This document shows, piece after piece, positions 12,635-14,356 of a DNA stretch of 14,356 bases (its first letter is position 1; every line of letters begins with the position of its first letter). This DNA is from an uncultured Prevotellaceae bacterium (GTDB taxonomy: Bacteria; Bacteroidota; Bacteroidia; Bacteroidales; Bacteroidaceae). Position numbers and translations under genes: made by a program. The stretch is taken from contig CAMPCG010000035.1 of NCBI GenBank assembly GCA_946644025.1, forward strand, positions 1 to 14,356, in the 5' to 3' direction. The notes below the pieces were generated by a model. The model was given only the letters and a program-made list of their open reading frames with translations. It had not been told where the DNA came from and did not search any database.

Positions 12635-14356
12635 CAAGGAACTGCTCCAGCTGTTCCATCTCCTCACGGAATTCTTGTGGCTTGAATCCATGACCGGCAC
12701 CGGCAATGACGTGCAGCCGAGTGCCGGGGGCATAGAGTTGCTGGGCACGGCGTGAATCGTCGAGGGAGACCACACGGTCCTGGTCGCCCTGCACGATGAG
12801 CACCGGACCGCGATATTGGCCGATGACATCGAGCGGCTTCATGTCGTGAATTTCCTCGAAGAAGCGGCGCCCCATCTTCACGCCCCACAGTTCGGTAACA
12901 TCCTTAATATCCTCCTTGCGAGGATAGCGCTGACGCCAGTTATCGGGGATGCACAAGGCAGGAAACACGAGCACAAGGCGGGCCACTTCGTCTTTCAGGT
13001 CGGCGGCTGTGAGGGCCGAGACCAGTCCGCCCTGACTCTCGCCGATGAGCACCACGGGGCGCCCCTCGCTACGAAAGTGACCGACGACGGCTTTCAGGTC
13101 GCTCACCTCGTCGAGGATGCTCATGTTCATCGTATTGGCATCAGACTTGCTGCGCACCGACCCGCAGGGGAAGTCGAGTGTGTAGCAGGCATAGCCCCGC
13201 CGGGCAAGCGTCTCGAAATAGTTGCGTCCATACTCATGGGTTCCGTTGAAGCCATGGGCAATGATGGCCACGGGAGCTTTCTTCTTAGCCCCCTGGGGCG
13301 TGAACAGCTCACCATAGATGCGGCGGGTGCCGTTGTTTATCCATAGCGAGTCGGTAGTGCCCTTACGGGTTGAGGCCGAGCCTTCCCCAATGCGGATGGC
13401 AGCCTTGAAGTTCTTGTGCATGATGGTGAATCCCGGATAGTCGTTCATGTCGCCGTCGATGAACACCCGCTGCGGTTCCGTCTTGTCCTTCAACTGCCAG
13501 TCAAGCCATGCCCTCACCATCCGGCTATTGTCGCCACCGGCGGGCTGCTCGTAGGTGCCGCCGTGTCCGCTGGCGGTGTTGTCGGCCAGCCATACAGGCA
13601 CATGCTTGATAGCCCTGTAGTCCATCTGGGCGTTCTGCCAGGCCACGTCGGTGGTGCCACCCACGAGGTAGAGTATGGGACCGTGAAGCTGTTTCAGCGA
13701 TTTGGCGCTGGCATCGGCCATGGTCATCCGACCCATGCCGGCGTTCAATATGATGTAGGTCTTCAGCCGCTGGTCGGCAGCGTTGGCCAGCACCTGAGCG
13801 CCGCCGCAGGAGTGGCCGGCAGCAGCAATGCGCCAGTCGTCGATATAATTATAATAAGGTGAAGCAGGCGATGCCGACTGCTGGCTCACCCAGTCGAGTG
13901 CCTTCTTGACCATGGTCGACGGTGTGTGCTGGTCGTTCTCATGCCGGGCCATCATCTGCAACTCACCGATGGCCACGACGACATAGCCGTAGGAGGCAAT
14001 GTCTGCGAGCATATTCTCGTAGCCTATGCTGGTGTCCATGCATCCTCCGTTGGCAAAGATGAGCACCGGTAGTTTCCGTTTCTCGTGCCTCAAGGCATTG
14101 CCCATGTTGGCAGGCCGGTAAACCACGAAATCCTGAAGCGACCGCTCGCGCAGCGCCACGGCCTTGTAGGGTCCCGAGCCGCCAAAGTCGGGCAACTTCA
14201 GCTGCTCGAAGCTGACGGTGGCGTCGTCGTGCTTCAGGTGGCGTGCAAAGAAAGCGTCCATGGCCGGGCGCGTGAACTCCAGCTGCTGGTCGAAGGCCAC
14301 GCCGTGCTGACCATGCACCTTCACGTAGTCCACGGGAGCGCCGGCCTGTTGCATCT
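12627..14356 (-). CDS. Multi-domain alpha/beta hydrolase, esterase-like (5' end missing)
   Basis: The frame is open to the right edge. The first Met seen (14352-14354) reads as internal, and numbering here counts from it (575 residues to the TGA at 12627). Three hydrolase units are visible. Unit 1: only its end, KVHGQHGVAF with likely catalytic H17, then DAFFARHLK. Unit 2, about 70-290: oxyanion region LIFANGGCMD, nucleophile elbow GHSCGG (S182), D236 and H264 as acid and base. Unit 3, about 345-575: AIIAHGFNGTHEYG, elbow GESQGG (S440), D526 in GDQDRVV, H555 in GAGHGF; it resembles feruloyl or cinnamoyl esterases of the Est1E/LJ0536 kind. Units 2 and 3 each keep a full triad. An exported enzyme that deacylates plant or host polysaccharides fits the host type, but the signal region is outside the window and substrates are inferred. 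It converges on mdh, with the terminator at 12560-12600 between them. Confidence 0.85.
   Translation of the reverse strand, partial: MQQAGAPVDYVKVHGQHGVAFDQQLEFTRPAMDAFFARHLKHDDATVSFEQLKLPDFGGSGPYKAVALRERSLQDFVVYRPANMGNALRHEKRKLPVLIFANGGCMDTSIGYENMLADIASYGYVVVAIGELQMMARHENDQHTPSTMVKKALDWVSQQSASPASPYYNYIDDWRIAAAGHSCGGAQVLANAADQRLKTYIILNAGMGRMTMADASAKSLKQLHGPILYLVGGTTDVAWQNAQMDYRAIKHVPVWLADNTASGHGGTYEQPAGGDNSRMVRAWLDWQLKDKTEPQRVFIDGDMNDYPGFTIMHKNFKAAIRIGEGSASTRKGTTDSLWINNGTRRIYGELFTPQGAKKKAPVAIIAHGFNGTHEYGRNYFETLARRGYACYTLDFPCGSVRSKSDANTMNMSILDEVSDLKAVVGHFRSEGRPVVLIGESQGGLVSALTAADLKDEVARLVLVFPALCIPDNWRQRYPRKEDIKDVTELWGVKMGRRFFEEIHDMKPLDVIGQYRGPVLIVQGDQDRVVSLDDSRRAQQLYAPGTRLHVIAGAGHGFKPQEFREEMEQLEQFLDN

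Overview
The window looks like chromosomal DNA from a member of the Bacteroidales, most likely a Prevotella-like organism. This is inferred from several signals. Promoters fit the Bacteroidetes pattern (TTTG, 19-20 bases, TAnnTTTG), and start codons are preceded by A/T-rich leaders rather than Shine-Dalgarno sequences. One secreted protein ends in a YDLQGRR...GLYIVDGKKVLVK tail and another in a dockerin module. There are also Bacteroidales-type ParA/ParB, Mdh and class I fumarase proteins. No rRNA, tRNA, CRISPR array, transposase or phage gene was found.

Layout. 1-1271 (-): a class I [4Fe-4S] fumarase, cut by the left edge. 1272-1669: a divergent intergenic region with one good promoter for each direction and two copies of a GC-rich palindromic motif. 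1670-1927 (+): an unrecognised 85-residue protein. 1975-2073: two strong stem-loops. 2124-3977 (+): a secreted Ig-like/beta-sandwich protein with a T9SS-like C-terminal tail. 4046-4216 (+): a 56-residue peptide of a type typical of Prevotella. 4302-4385: a regular four-unit 21-bp array that folds into two full-length hairpins. 4578-5093 (-): an iron-sulfur flavoprotein-like oxidoreductase. 5283-8273 (+): a 996-residue secreted modular protein with an HExxH motif, a ricin-like lectin domain and a dockerin. 8274-9683 (+): tilS, starting on the base after the previous stop. 9725-10489 and 10597-11508 (+): parA and parB, with a promoter inside the end of tilS. 11538-12530 (+): malate dehydrogenase followed by a clear terminator. 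12627-14356 (-): a multi-domain alpha/beta hydrolase cut by the right edge.

How the genes fit together. Fumarase and malate dehydrogenase catalyse adjacent steps (oxaloacetate-malate-fumarate) of the branch that these anaerobes usually run reductively toward succinate, but the two genes lie about 10 kb apart and are transcribed separately. tilS-parA-parB-mdh is a housekeeping block of tRNA decoding, chromosome partition and central metabolism. The secreted proteins and the multi-domain esterase look like cell-surface or periplasmic machinery acting on host or plant glycans and proteins. The least explained parts are the 56-residue peptide, the adjacent 21-bp array, and the HExxH/lectin/dockerin protein.
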